From positions 57,208-121,207 of the forward strand of contig NXFV01001657.1 in the NCBI GenBank assembly GCA_002803225.1: 64,000 bases of DNA, written 5' to 3'. The position numbers and the translations under genes are program-made. Position 1 is the stretch's first letter; every line of letters begins with the position of its first letter. The notes beneath the pieces were generated by a model that was not told where the DNA came from, searched no databases, and saw nothing but the letters and a program-made list of their open reading frames with translations. Positions 11,308-22,428 of this stretch are shown in pieces. Source of the stretch: Gamarada debralockiae. Taxonomy: Eukaryota; Ascomycota; Leotiomycetes; Helotiales; Hyphodiscaceae.

Positions 11308-14300
11308 GATTATTTCACGCCTAATTGTCCTATATATCCCTCACAGATCCTTGGGTATCGTGTATTGTTGTGCGACAAATTGTCTTCTATGTTGATCGCA
11401 GAATAATTGAAGGAGTGTGGTGTTCGCAGACGCGAGTGTGAAGTTGAGACTCAACGAGGTATGAATCGATAGAATCGAAAGAATTCAAGGTTGATATAAG
11501 TGTGAGTGTAAATGATTCGCTGTATCTGGCAGGAAGTAGAATGGTAGAGAGGTCGAAAGGGTGCTGGTCGAAGAGTCCGAAAAATGGGGTCGGTTCAAGG
11601 AGTGTGCGTCGAGAATTGACTGAATAATAAGCCGAAGGAGTGTAATGGTAAACCCAAAGGAGTGAGGGTACCGTATTGGCTAAGTCAAAATGAAATTAAA
11701 GAGAGAAAAAGGATTACACGATGGCGACGATGGAGATGAGTCGGTGAGGTTGAGGTAGAAGGGGAGAAGGAGAGGAGAAAGTCTGAAAGGAAGCGACGAA
11801 GCGTGGGACTGGGTCGCGGCTTGATTAGGTTAGTGAGTTTTGGGCTGGATGCCAAGCCGATGCATAAGTTCCTCAATGCCGTCGGCTACTCATGAACGGG
11901 CTGTGTGCACTGTGCGCGGCAGGATTGACGGGATTTTTGTCCCCTAATGGTTCTCGAGTACTCCGTAGACTCGTCGTAGTCCCATGGCTAGTCCTTCTAG
12001 GTATCTAGCAGTTTGTCCGAAGGGTATAATTGGAGCAAAGAGCACGGCAAACCCCCCAATCGTTCAGAAAGGGGGGATGATTGAAGGGAAGAGAGGCCCC
12101 TTAAACCATGTTCACGCGTTCTTGCATGGCTCTCAACCAGTTCATCCAGCTCCTACCAAACCAATGACAACAGAATCCCGGCCAGATGCCTCTTCAGACA
12201 TGGGCAGCCCCTGAGGATGAAGAGGTCCCAACCTACCAAATCGGTGCGCGGCTGGATAGTGAGTTCAACCGCCTGGATTCCGAAAGGATCGAAGGCGCGG
12301 GTATGCCTCAGTTAAGTCGCGCTCCTCTATCTGACGAATGATCTCTTCCCAAGGTACCCCTCCCTCTTTTTACCTTGGTGTCAGAAGCCAATGATGACAT
12401 TTTCTGCTGCACGTTACTCTATTTTTTTTTCTGTATCTACTCCATATATAAATCCTACACATGCAACCAACCGGCCGAGTCATGCAATTATTGCATCACG
12501 AGGGGTTTCTGTTCCCTATTTTCCCACCTGCCGGATCTCCTAAACCTTCTCGTAACATTCATCCACTTGGTTTGTTGGTTTGAGTAACCCTCGAATATGG
12601 GGTACCAAAGGACGACCTCCTGATGCCTTTCCAAGAGCGCCGTTTCACCAAGTTGTGCCGTACCTCAACCAATGGAATTGAAACTTCATCGCGAAGATCC
12701 CCAAAGCATAAATTGTCGCCAGACAAACCAATTGCCAGACGCGCATACCGAAGCCTTTCAGCAGATCCAAAATAGATCATCAGCATCGCGTCAATGACGG
12801 CCTAAGACGGGTGGATCTGGCCGACACTCTTTGTCGTTCAGACGAATGTCGTCGCTTTTTATTCGAGTCCAACGGTAGTGTACCTGCATTCTAGTGCATC
12901 CAGCTCTGGATCCTCCGTGATAATTGGTCACCGTACTGCAATGGGTGTGTTCATCAGATGCGGGCTGCCCGAATAGGCATAACCCAGGTACAAGCTCTAA
13001 ACCCTCATCGCGCTACATGCATAAAAGGGGGAGGTCCATTTTAGCACAACCATCTCACCACTGGAGAAACGCCCCCCAACTTCCTAAGAGAGCGCAAGTC
13101 AGCAAAGACACACAAAGATCATCCAAAGCAAAGAAGAATGCTTTTTCCTTTCAGATAATACATACAGAACATCTCCAAGAGCGTTGGTGCAAAATCTGCC
13201 GTGGCGGAGAAAGGCGTTCGCTCAACGCTTGAAAAAAATGAACGTTTTAAGAAGGCCTTGCTTGACACAAACCAAATCGAGAACGACAAAACCGACTGCC
13301 CTTATGAAAATAGCAGCCTCATCCGCTGTGCTGGGGCCAACCTTGTGCGCACGGGCAGTCCTGCTGCCTTTTCCGCTCGAGATCCTCATGCATCGCGTTC
13401 ACGCCGTCCACAAAAAAATGTGAGGACGAATATCCCCCGTGCCCTCGAGGCTCTGAATCGGGGGAAAGAAAGTTCAATAGATCACATGGCAAGCCACACC
13501 TGCAAAGGTCTCTATCTGAAGTTCTGCAGAAAAACGTTGCACGAGCTCGTTGTGCCTTTCAGTCTTTCATTTTTTTCGCCTCTCCTGCAGCATCCTACTA
13601 AATCCACCTTCCTTCCAAACACGCAAAAATGTTCAAAAATAAATTCATCCCAAGCTCACCGCATGTTTTCGTCCCTTTTACCGCCAAGTCTTACCAGCCC
13701 GGGGAGCACGCAAGCATATCCAGCCAAGTTTGATCGTCTAGCATGATTAACCCTGTCTCCGCCTTACAGTCTCCTACTCGAGGAGCTCGCGCTCGGGAGT
13801 CCTTCATAATTGGCTACGATGTCCACGACATCAGCGGCATAAATATCTTTCAGGAAAGATCCTGCCAATAGAGAGAATTTTTTGGAGAGATCGCATGAGG
13901 CTCTTGGTTAAAGTTGCGCTCGGTGGGATGTTGTCAACGCAAGTGCTGCGGGGGACTTTCGACTTTAGACATAGATCCGCGTAGAGTTCTACGTACTCAG
14001 TAAATGGTCTAGTTATCTCTTTGACGCGGGTTTGTTCCCGCGGACGTTATTGAAACTTCGGTTACTTGCCGTGAATCGTTCAGTGGCTGTCAAGCCCTAA
14101 ATATAGCTCAAATGTCGGTAAGAGTGCATTACCCTCGACCTCTAGCTCGCAGTGCTAGCAAACTCAACTTGAAATAAGTTGTATTGGAGACAATCGTCCA
14201 AAAACGCTTATTTCATCTCCATATTGCTTGAATGCTTCGCTGCAAGGACAGAGCGACATGCGTCTCCGAATCCAAAACCGGAGATACTCTGGGGGCCAGC

Positions 14301-15473
14301 AACTCCATTTCTGGAGTCAATTTCCACCATCACATTGTCTCCTATCATCCCAACTGCCGACTAATGCGACGCCCTTTTGACTCTTGAGGCAAACTAGTCC
14401 CGCCTTGTTCTCGCCCGGCCATTCCTCGAAAGCATTTTCAGTTCTCTGAGAAATTCGCCGGGACAACTCATGGAACGAACTCACAGCAACCACAGCTATA
14501 TGGTGAATACATCAACTCTAAATCGGGTAGGAAATGATTTTTCCCAACGAACCCGCATGTATCGTCGCTGGTATTATCAACCCTCTTTCCTTCGTCGCGG
14601 ACAAGACTCTCAACAGAATGGATCTCCCAAATTCCAAGTGTACTCCATCCCCGATGGCAGTACTATCTTCACCTTCTTCCGGTGGTCTTTCCGTTTTCTC
14701 GTTACAGCAGGCCTTCTTGCTGTCTTCTGTGTACTGCTGTCTCTTTTTACTTCTCAACATTAGGAGAACCGAGGGATTTTCTCCCGGATGGACACCCCTT
14801 AAGTCGTCGGTCCTACTTCTCACATCTTGTATCGAAAAGTATTTGCATTTAGCGGAGAGCTCTGACCCTTGAAATCTCACAGGAACTTCTCCGGAGGTCT
14901 GCCAAAATGGGAGAGCAAGGACAGAAAGGATCGAACAAAGATCAGAATCTGAGGATGAGAATACTCCGTGAAGTCTAATAACGTCAATAGACAGCCTGAA
15001 AACAAACAATCGTCACAAGGAAGTCAAATCTGTACATATTATCGACCAGGAGGTAATCCGGCCACGAATCAGTGCCATTTTGTCAAAGTTCTAACCCACG
15101 CAACTCTGCATCGGCGTTAATATATCTCCTACAAAATATCCATGCTGTGGCGCCAAATATCGGAGCACATAAGGCTGAACTCCCTTTTGTCCGCCAGTTT
15201 ACCGAATTCGTGGGAAATACCCTGACCTGCCACTTACCTCCCCGCGAAATTCGCAATCAAATTGGAGGAGTTGTGCATATCCCCGCGCATCGTGTTCTGT
15301 CAGCGCGTTCGTGAACCACAGCAGTCTTGATAAAGGAGTGGCGAGTAATAATAGTAAGGCGTCGGATCAACTCATCTCCTTCAGGGACAGGTGATCAACC
15401 ACCGTGAGCAAAATCGTTCTTCTCTTCGATCCATGGTGCTCATTTCTCAAACGGGCTTGTTGGTTCAGGAGCT
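11308..15473. other. 4.2-kb gene-poor region upstream of the homeobox gene
   Basis: Many short open frames on both strands, none with a recognisable domain, codon pattern or convincing splice series. The longest are about 181 codons (13201-13746, plus, GTG start) and 163 codons (14518-15009, minus). The first several hundred bases from 11308 are the likely 5' leader and promoter of the homeobox gene. The rest may be extended regulatory DNA, a non-coding transcript or a decayed gene. Confidence 0.45.
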
Positions 15474-16314
15474 TCATACCCTCTCCGCTCTAAGGACGCA
15501 GCGAATCTCTTCTCCAACCTCACAAACTATTTTCACCATCAGCAATATTCCCCATTCCACTCCCCCTATCAATAAACTCACCAAGCCATTCTCCTCCACA
15601 GGCACGACTCCATCCTTAACCCAAATAGCATAACTACCCATCAAGTTCGCCATCATAACATCCGTCGTCAACCTATCGCCCACAACAGCGATTTGATCCG
15701 GTCTCGTGACTCCTGTCTCAGGATACTTGCGGAAATACTCCATGATTTCGGGACCACAGCCGGGTTTCTTCGTGCTGTGTGGAAGAACGGGGACGCCTGT
15801 TGATTTTTCGACTTCGGAGGCGTGGGTGAGGAATGGGTCCAGGGAGGAGGTCCCGGCGGAGTTGGAGACTATTAGGAGTCGGCGGCCGGGATAAGCTTCT
15901 TTTAGACGTTGGAAATGTTCCTGAGAATATCAGACTTTTGCTCTTTTGATATTTGGATTGTAAACGGAAAATAAATTTTGATACACAATTGACGCTGCTC
16001 GTGAAGCTCAACCACAACTGTTTCCAGCTGTTTGGCTGGAATGACAAGGGGAATAGTTGGGAAGGTCCGAGGAATGAACAACTTACTCTGTAGGGCTTGT
16101 GTATTTCATTCGAATTGGGATAAGCAAAGCAGTTGTCCTTATCCAGAACTACAGCTCTGATATCAACATTCTTGTACTTCCCAAACGCCTTGTTTAGAGA
16201 TATTGGCAGGCGATTAAATGTCGAGACAGTTGCGTGAGGTAGGCACAGAGTAGGCTTCGCAAGAAGACGAAAGACGTTCAAAGTTGCCGAGACATTTAAC
16301 GTATTCATATCCAT
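15474..16314 (-). CDS. GEP4: Mitochondrial phosphatidylglycerophosphatase (GEP4 family, HAD fold)
   Basis: Dephosphorylates phosphatidylglycerol phosphate to phosphatidylglycerol on the matrix side of the inner mitochondrial membrane, a step to cardiolipin. Exons 16314-16087 and 15920-15474, separated by a 166-nt intron, encode 224 aa. HAD motif I is DKDN (residues 58-61), motif II is the SNSAG segment and motif IV is VGDRLTTDVMMAN; this set is diagnostic of the family. The N-terminus MDMNTLNVSATLN matches where homologues begin, so I chose 16314 over an in-frame ATG 72 bases upstream (16386); 16308 is a close alternative. It diverges from SmD3 across 227 bp. Confidence 0.92.
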
Positions 16315-16541
16315 GGGGCTGCTCGCCTTCGGAATTTTTGATGAGGTTGAGAGACTTGAGATGAACTCGAGAGTGAGCCTTGTCAAGGCGCTAGCGAAGG
16401 AGCTTCAAGATCACTAGTGCGGATTTATTTCATTGCTTCACGATTGCAAGCAACAACGCCAACGCAACCGCACGACGACTTCAGCACTTACCACTACTCC
16501 CCAGAGGTAGTTCCGATATCACAGCATTATCTCAAGACATC
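16315..16541. promoter_or_regulatory. Divergent promoter GEP4 / SMD3
   Basis: A 227-base spacer between two divergent start codons must hold both leaders and promoters. No TATA box is evident. Its promoter role is inferred from gene orientation. Confidence 0.5.
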
Positions 16542-17148
16542 ATGACGAGCACTATCGGCATACCGATCAAGCTGCTGAACGAGGCGCAAGTACGTCTGTC
16601 TTTCCAATCTCCAGCACGCACGCCCCTGGACAAGACTTCATACCCTAGGATCACGCTGACTCTCCTCTTCTTACAGGGCCATGTCGTTACCCTCGAGATC
16701 ACCTCCGGCCAAGTCTACCGCGGCAAGCTCCTCGAAGGTACGTTTTACGCACCCACACCGATCCTCCCTCTACAAGAAAAATGCTGATATATGGGGATTA
16801 TAGCTGAAGACAACATGAACGTCCAACTCAAGGATATCACAGTTACCGCTCGCGACGGCCGTGTCAGCCATCTCGATCAAGTCTACATCCGTGGTTCGCA
16901 TGTGCGATTCTTCATTGTGCCAGACATGCTCAGGTTAGTGGAATCCCTCTCAATTTACAGCGCCTCCCTTGCCCCCATAAGTTTCTCTTTTGGCGTTATA
17001 CAGGTCATAGGCTGACGTGGTGTGCGATCACAGAAACGCCCCGATGTTCAGGAGTAGAGGCGTGAAGGGCAGAGGTGTTGGTTTGGCAAGAGGAAGAGCT
17101 ACGGTCAGCAGGGCACGAGCAAGCGGACGAGGCGCACCAAGAGGTTGA
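16542..17148 (+). CDS. SMD3: Small nuclear ribonucleoprotein SmD3
   Basis: Core Sm-ring protein of spliceosomal U snRNPs in the nucleus. Four exons (16542-16589, 16677-16737, 16804-16933, 17034-17148) give 117 aa. Sm1 motif: [20 protein letters not shown]; Sm2 motif: [18 protein letters not shown]. The tail is Arg/Gly-rich ([17 protein letters not shown]), as in SmD3 orthologues, where such RG sites are usually arginine-methylated (family knowledge). Start is the ATG before [14 protein letters not shown]. Four exons for 117 codons makes it the most intron-dense gene here for its size. Confidence 0.95.
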
Positions 17149-17496
17149 GAAGAGTCAGGGGCGATAGATGGATAAATGCTGGTTTCGGTCAGATTGATAT
17201 GGCGTTTAGGGGAAAAGCCTTGCATGTTTTCCAAATTGGCTAGTATCAGAGAGTGTGCGTCTTCCTTAGGAAGAAAAGTCCAAAATCAAAGACATCACAC
17301 CCATATGTTGCGCAACGAATGCTGTGAACTTGGGCTTTATGATTACTAAGTTGAGAATTGCATACTGCACTAAGTGAAGTGCTCATCCAATTGCTCTCAG
17401 ACACCCCCAAAATATTGATGTCACGTGTAGCCTTACGACTTAGGCTGAGCTCAAATTCAAATTCAAATCTCTCCTTCATCGCCCCACAACACCAAA
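17149..17496. other. Intergenic between SMD3 and p34-like gene
   Basis: 348 bases holding the SMD3 3' UTR and the promoter of the next same-strand gene. Just before the ATG there is a short repeat of the unit attcaa. No coding potential is recognised. Confidence 0.5.
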
Positions 17497-18535
17497 ATGG
17501 AAATATCACATCCCCGCCGCATTCTCGCTGTCAGTCGACCAGATGAGGGTCTTACTGACCTTCTCAAAGGTAATGAAACCGCTGAAATGAATGAGCAAAT
17601 CTCTAACACGTGAGGCAGGCCTCACAGGCTCTGTCCCCTCAGTGACAGGAGACACAATCGCAGGCACAACGCACAACTATCCCATTAAAACCGCCTACTA
17701 CACCGCCGAAATCCCCATCTGGCTCGATGAAATCGTCGAACCATCCGTCTGGTCCTCAGAATTCCTTGCGCCAGAAGCACGTGAAGTCCTCACAGTACTT
17801 GGAGCCTTCATTATTTGCTTCCGGAAGCCCGTCAACGAGGCTGGCCTTGACGAGGTGAAAGAATTACTTGAGAATGTAGCGGAAGTGATTAAGGAGGGAT
17901 GTGGCTACTCGTGGGGCGGAGTTTGTTTGGCTGTGGCGATGCCCCAGTCGACAACGCCATATTTGGAAAAGAGCTTTGATGAGTGGGAGGAGATTTGTCA
18001 GGAGAGTGGGTTTGAGTTCATCGATTTAGAGAGTAAGGGCAGGAATCAGTATTCAGGTGAGACAACCCTTGTATTTAGAAGGTGAGATATCTCCATACTG
18101 AAAATTTTTAGAACCCATGGGACTTGAAAGACTAAAGGAGGTTTTAGAAGCCAATGATTGGGAAGGTGGCGATGAGATTGGTGAAGATATCACTCTAGAA
18201 GATCTCGACGAAGATGAAGATGAAGATGAAGCTGAAGGAAGCATCGGTTTCGGCATCGATGCAGCAGAGATGGAAGAGGAGATGGCTGGAATGAAACGCG
18301 CAATCTACGGAGGCGGCCTGGGTATGGAGGAAGAAGGCGAAGATGAAGCTGATCAAGATGAAGAAGTGGAGAAGTTGCAGGCGATGATGCTTAAGATGCA
18401 GGCCGTGAGAGGTAAGTGGCCCGCTCCTGGTTCAGAATCCGATTGACAAAGGTAGACATGGGAGCGGATCTTCCTGAAGCAGAGAGGAAGAAACTTGCTG
18501 CGAAGGCTGTTAGTGAAATAATGAAGACCTTATAG
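17497..18535 (+). CDS. Alpha/gamma-adaptin-binding protein p34-like (Irc6 family)
   Basis: Likely cytosolic factor binding clathrin-adaptor subunits in vesicle transport. Exons 17497-17569, 17619-18056, 18112-18411 and 18456-18535 give 296 aa with consistent phases. The N-terminal half resembles a small-GTPase-like fold (LTGSVPSVTGDTIAGTTHN, then AFIICFRKPV) without a full Walker A. An acidic stretch follows (about residues 185-260, with a DEDEDEDEAEGS run). The C-terminus KLQAMMLKMQAVRDMGADLP plus ERKKLAAKAV is the helical end I associate with the p34/AAGAB family. The last exon is 80 nt. Family assignment rests on remembered features, so moderate confidence. Confidence 0.75.
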
Positions 18536-20294
18536 ATGGACCTCATTTGTTATGACGGGGCGGAAAGCCCTTCACCCTGTTTTTGAATGCTTAAAATTCT
18601 GGGGCCTGTCATTTTGCTCTAGTGCGTGGTCTTACTGACTCTTGCTTTCTATACTCAGGTCTGTCTCCATGGTGTCTTTTCAGAAAAGAGTCATTAACAG
18701 GCTTTCCAGACGAGGCTTCTCCTGCTTTTGCCGAGGAGTAGAGCACCTTCTTCTCATGACATGTCATGACATGCCTCCCTATGCCAGGGGGCGCCTCCGT
18801 TGAAGTCCATCAAGTGACGAGACCCGGAGGGCGTGTTTCTCGGTTTCTCTCAACAACCCGCTTGTCATTCGCTTCGCTCTGGGTCTTGTCCGCTATTCAC
18901 TGTGCTCCCACGATTCACCAGATTCACTCAACGCAACGAGTCGACGCCGAAAAATACTCAAGCGTGTCAACCTTCGCCTCAACACAATCTTCTCACGCAA
19001 CAACGATTTCCCATCACCCTCGAGCACTCAAAAGGTTACATCAACACAAGATACCGATCACTCAGATACTATCAGGCTTTTGACTTCTAGATAATCATCT
19101 TGATTTCGAAAGGTTCGTGTCTAATATTCAACCACTCAATACAATTGAAGGACTGACAAACACTCTCCCAGAGCTATCCATGACATCACAAATCCTTCCT
19201 GGCGCTTGAATAATCCCCAAAAACAATACCCTGGCTTGAAAGAGTTTTCTCTAAAGCACCTAAGATCCGTGTGACCCTTGAAATTTCCAAACAAGGCTGG
19301 ACGACACAACTTCCTAGATATTGGTACGTGCCTCTTTGTCTTCTTCCCAAGTCATCTTCCATTTGTCCACCACTCCTGGGATTTTTCTTCATGGGCAGTG
19401 AATGATTCTTCATTATTGCGTCAGAGCCAGTGCCCTCGGTCATTCTATACATTTTCTGGCCTTCACCTTCTCGGCTTTTTGTTCCCATTGTCTTTTGTTT
19501 ACAAAATTTCTGGCTGTCGCTTCGGCGACTACTCACAAAGTCTTTTGAGCTGTGAATGGATTGAACGAATGAGTCAAGAGGGACTAGTGGAAAATTTCTC
19601 CTTTATTTTTAAATATCCTCTCCAACACAATTTCTGAAGCTAACTCGACATTGATAAGACGTCTTTGAAATCCTTCGTATTGGGAAAACATTGAACTAAG
19701 GAAGAGCATACCTACTTCCTCAAACACGTTCTCCCTAAATCTAAGTACGCCACTGGCAAATACTCGGAGCAAGGACTCTCCTTCGCCGTCCTGGGCATAA
19801 AGATGCAAGAAGCCTTGGATGCACTGAAACAAAGCCAGCGAATATACACTGAGGACGTACTATTCCAGTGCTGGTATCAAAAGGTCCGGGTCGGTGCTAC
19901 AAGCAATAAAAACGGCTGTATTGAGGCTCCAAGCCATCCAGGACTCGCCACCACCCAAGGTCGAGATAACTTGTACGCATCGGTATCGCCAGAACCTATT
20001 ACCACGTCTCGCACAGGAGAAGAGAACTAATTGTCAATTGGAGACGAGATTGCACCAGCCCAGGCTGATTCACCTTCGAATGAAGACACATTCACAGTCG
20101 TTACTCCGTCATCTTCGAGAGAAAGTGCCCCTTTAAGCGAGAATCTTCCCGCTTCGAATAATTCACTGACAACCATCGTCGCCGCAGGTTCTTCTTCAAC
20201 CGACCTTCCTCTTTCAAACACTCAATATCTTTCAATCGCCCGACCTCTTTCAAACATCCAACCTAATTCAACAACCTTGAACACAACATCCAGC
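18536..20294. other. 1.76-kb leader/intergenic region
   Basis: Pyrimidine- and CA-rich sequence with many short open frames but no recognised protein. The last stretch is open in frame with the next gene from 20031 but has no ATG there, and a stop lies directly upstream. I read the region as the p34 3' UTR plus a long, possibly intron-containing 5' leader for the gene at 20295 (inference). Possible splice sites such as gtacgt near 19323 are present. Confidence 0.4.
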
Positions 20295-21587
20295 ATGGCT
20301 CCATCCGGAGATCAAGTTATCCTTGGTGATGAAGATACTTCAAACAATCGAAAGCGAAATCATACAACTGCAGATGAGACCAACGGCCAGTCCTCGACTC
20401 AGACCGCGAAAAAGAAAACCAAGACCAAGACCGCCGATTTGAAGTACAAGATGGGCAACGTACCTGAACTTGCGCCGGGCAACGATCCAACCTCCCCTTC
20501 CCCCGTGGGCAAGAAGACCAAGGGCAAGGCGACCAAGGCGACTGCTCCGAAGAAGTATGTCGTCGATGCAGATGATGAAGGCTCCTCCCCTCTTCCAGAC
20601 CCGTGGCCGAAGCTTCTCGTCGCAAGGCAGCCAAAGCCGCCGCTAAGGACAAATGGCAATCCGATGAGCCATGCCTCCACGATGAAGCATAGTCCGGGCC
20701 CCTGGGCACCTGATAGAGGAAAGAAACCTGATGGTAAGATGCCAGGCGGACGTGGATCTCGAGGCGGATCCCGATCGATTTCTCCTCATGATCAAGCTCG
20801 TGGAGGAGGCCACCAACGCTCTCGTCACGCTTCTGCACGCACTCCTTTCTATAAAGAGGAAGAGGACAAGGAAGATTACGATGAACTTGAACCCTACCCT
20901 CAGTCCTACCAGCACTCGCGTCAATACAATCAACACGAGTACGGCATGGGAGGCGGCAGATGCTATGACCCTTATGCTCCATCTCAAGCCCATGGTGGAC
21001 GTGCATCCCAGGATGGCTATGAGAATCAATACAGTGATCTCCAGCCCCGACGACATCCCAACCCTTCATTCATGCCATACGAAGCCCACCAACCCTACCC
21101 ATATGCCCCCCAATACGGCGCTCATGCCATCGGTCCCGCCTCTCACCGAATTCCCGGATTGAATCGCAATGCTACCTCATTCGGCTCAAGTTATCCCAAC
21201 CCAGCTTCTGCCATTCCCCACCCATCTTCTGGTCACCAAATGGCTCCAGCTGCACCTTCTTCTCGCCCAACTTTTTCTCCCAACTTCAACACAACCAACG
21301 TCACTGCTCGCCCCAGCTCGTCTCAATCCAACCATCTGACTGCTGTTACAGCTCGCCCAAACTCTTCCCACCAGCTCGATGTCCCCACTACCACTGACCG
21401 CCCTTCCCCTTCGCTCTCCAACCGGCCGACTTTGTCTCACACAAACCACCCAGCTACTGCCTCGTCCGGCAATCCTCCTGTCGATGCCGCCCAACACTCT
21501 CAACGCCCTTTTGGTTACATCTACATCGATGGTGGTGCTAAGGTTTTGGTGGATGAGTGTCCTTGCTGCAAACGCGGCTTTGGTTAG
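20295..21587 (+). CDS. Unknown low-complexity protein with basic and Pro/His/Ser-rich regions
   Basis: Single-exon reading of 430 aa; I do not recognise a family. The first third is rich in Lys/Thr (KKKTKTK, KKTKGKATKATAPKK), like a nuclear or nucleolar basic patch. The middle is Arg/Gly/Ser-rich and then Tyr/Gln/His/Pro-rich (residues about 150-290); the last third is Ser/Pro/Asn/Thr-rich with repeated TARPSS and TARPNSS units. The extreme C-terminus ends in the compact motif CPCCKRGFG after YIYIDGGAKVLVDE, which looks more ordered than the rest. Most of the protein is probably disordered. The start is the first ATG after an in-frame stop. Possibly a nuclear regulator or RNA-binding protein, but function is unknown. 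Confidence 0.65.
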   Translation: MAPSGDQVILGDEDTSNNRKRNHTTADETNGQSSTQTAKKKTKTKTADLKYKMGNVPELAPGNDPTSPSPVGKKTKGKATKATAPKKYVVDADDEGSSPLPDPWPKLLVARQPKPPLRTNGNPMSHASTMKHSPGPWAPDRGKKPDGKMPGGRGSRGGSRSISPHDQARGGGHQRSRHASARTPFYKEEEDKEDYDELEPYPQSYQHSRQYNQHEYGMGGGRCYDPYAPSQAHGGRASQDGYENQYSDLQPRRHPNPSFMPYEAHQPYPYAPQYGAHAIGPASHRIPGLNRNATSFGSSYPNPASAIPHPSSGHQMAPAAPSSRPTFSPNFNTTNVTARPSSSQSNHLTAVTARPNSSHQLDVPTTTDRPSPSLSNRPTLSHTNHPATASSGNPPVDAAQHSQRPFGYIYIDGGAKVLVDECPCCKRGFG

Positions 21588-21599
21588 ACACAAACACAC

Positions 21600-22290
21600 G
21601 CAAACATGGTTTTAGGACAATGAATGGGTGGATGAATGGCTGATGGTTCACGGATATACATGGATGGGTGGATGATAGTTGGGGATTGCGAGACTACTTT
21701 TACACTACAACACACAACATACGGCCGATAACCGATGAGTGATGCATGAACATTATGGATGCTTTTCGACAGTCCATTGGAAGCTACTGATCGCAAGATC
21801 GCCGCTTCTTTGATGGACCATTTTATTGCGAGATAGATAGACATCCTGGATGCTTTCCTGTGGACCGTCGAGGTTAAGCTGACTGCAAGATAGTGAGTGC
21901 TTCTTTGATGGATAGTTAGGTTGCAGCGAGACCTTACATACACATATGAGCGCATGCACAATTCAGCTGAACGCGCATTATACTGGTACTACGCTGACAT
22001 CAGGATGGGTGCTTTTCATAGGACAGCCATTACTTCGCGAGACTTTCAGATAATAAAAGCGTTGATTTTAAATCCCTGATTTTGATTTGAGCGATTGTGA
22101 CTGCCTTTGTGAACTTTGGAAGATGAACGTTGACTTTTGAATGGTTCCAATTGCTTGAGCGATTGTGATGCCTTGGTGAACTTTGGAACACTGAGTGTAT
22201 ATTTTCAAATCGTTTAAAATATTTGAGCGATTTTGCTTGCCTTCGTGAATTTTACATAAATATGGAAGCCTTGTCAATTCTTGAATTTGC
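21600..22290. repeat. Degenerate tandem-repeat tract with three 68-bp units
   Basis: Three imperfect copies of ttgagcgattgtg followed by gccttggtgaactttgga begin at 22087, 22155 and 22223, exactly 68 bases apart. Further upstream, looser copies of gatgcttt...cttctttgatgga lie near 21760 and 21848, and several cgagac phrases recur. A ggatgggtggatg microsatellite-like stretch sits near 21625-21675. It lies directly downstream of the unknown gene ending at 21587 and has no long open frame. Confidence 0.75.
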
Positions 22291-22428
22291 AGAAACACTC
22301 GTCCCTGTTGTAGCCGACTTCAGTTGCTTGCCCTCCTATCCTTTACCTCTCTGCCCTCCCGGACAAACACAGTATATGCAGCGCCATCTGATTACACTTC
22401 GATATCAATTAGCATCGTATTCCTTCTT

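Noticed and set aside
13201..13746. 181-codon plus frame in the gene-poor region
   Set aside because: GTG start, no domain and no splice partners; kept only as part of the unassigned region.
14518..15009. 163-codon minus frame
   Set aside because: No family or signal recognised; an overlapping plus frame of 112 codons is equally open.
20317..21069. Long frame antisense to the low-complexity gene
   Set aside because: Produced by codon bias of the opposite strand.
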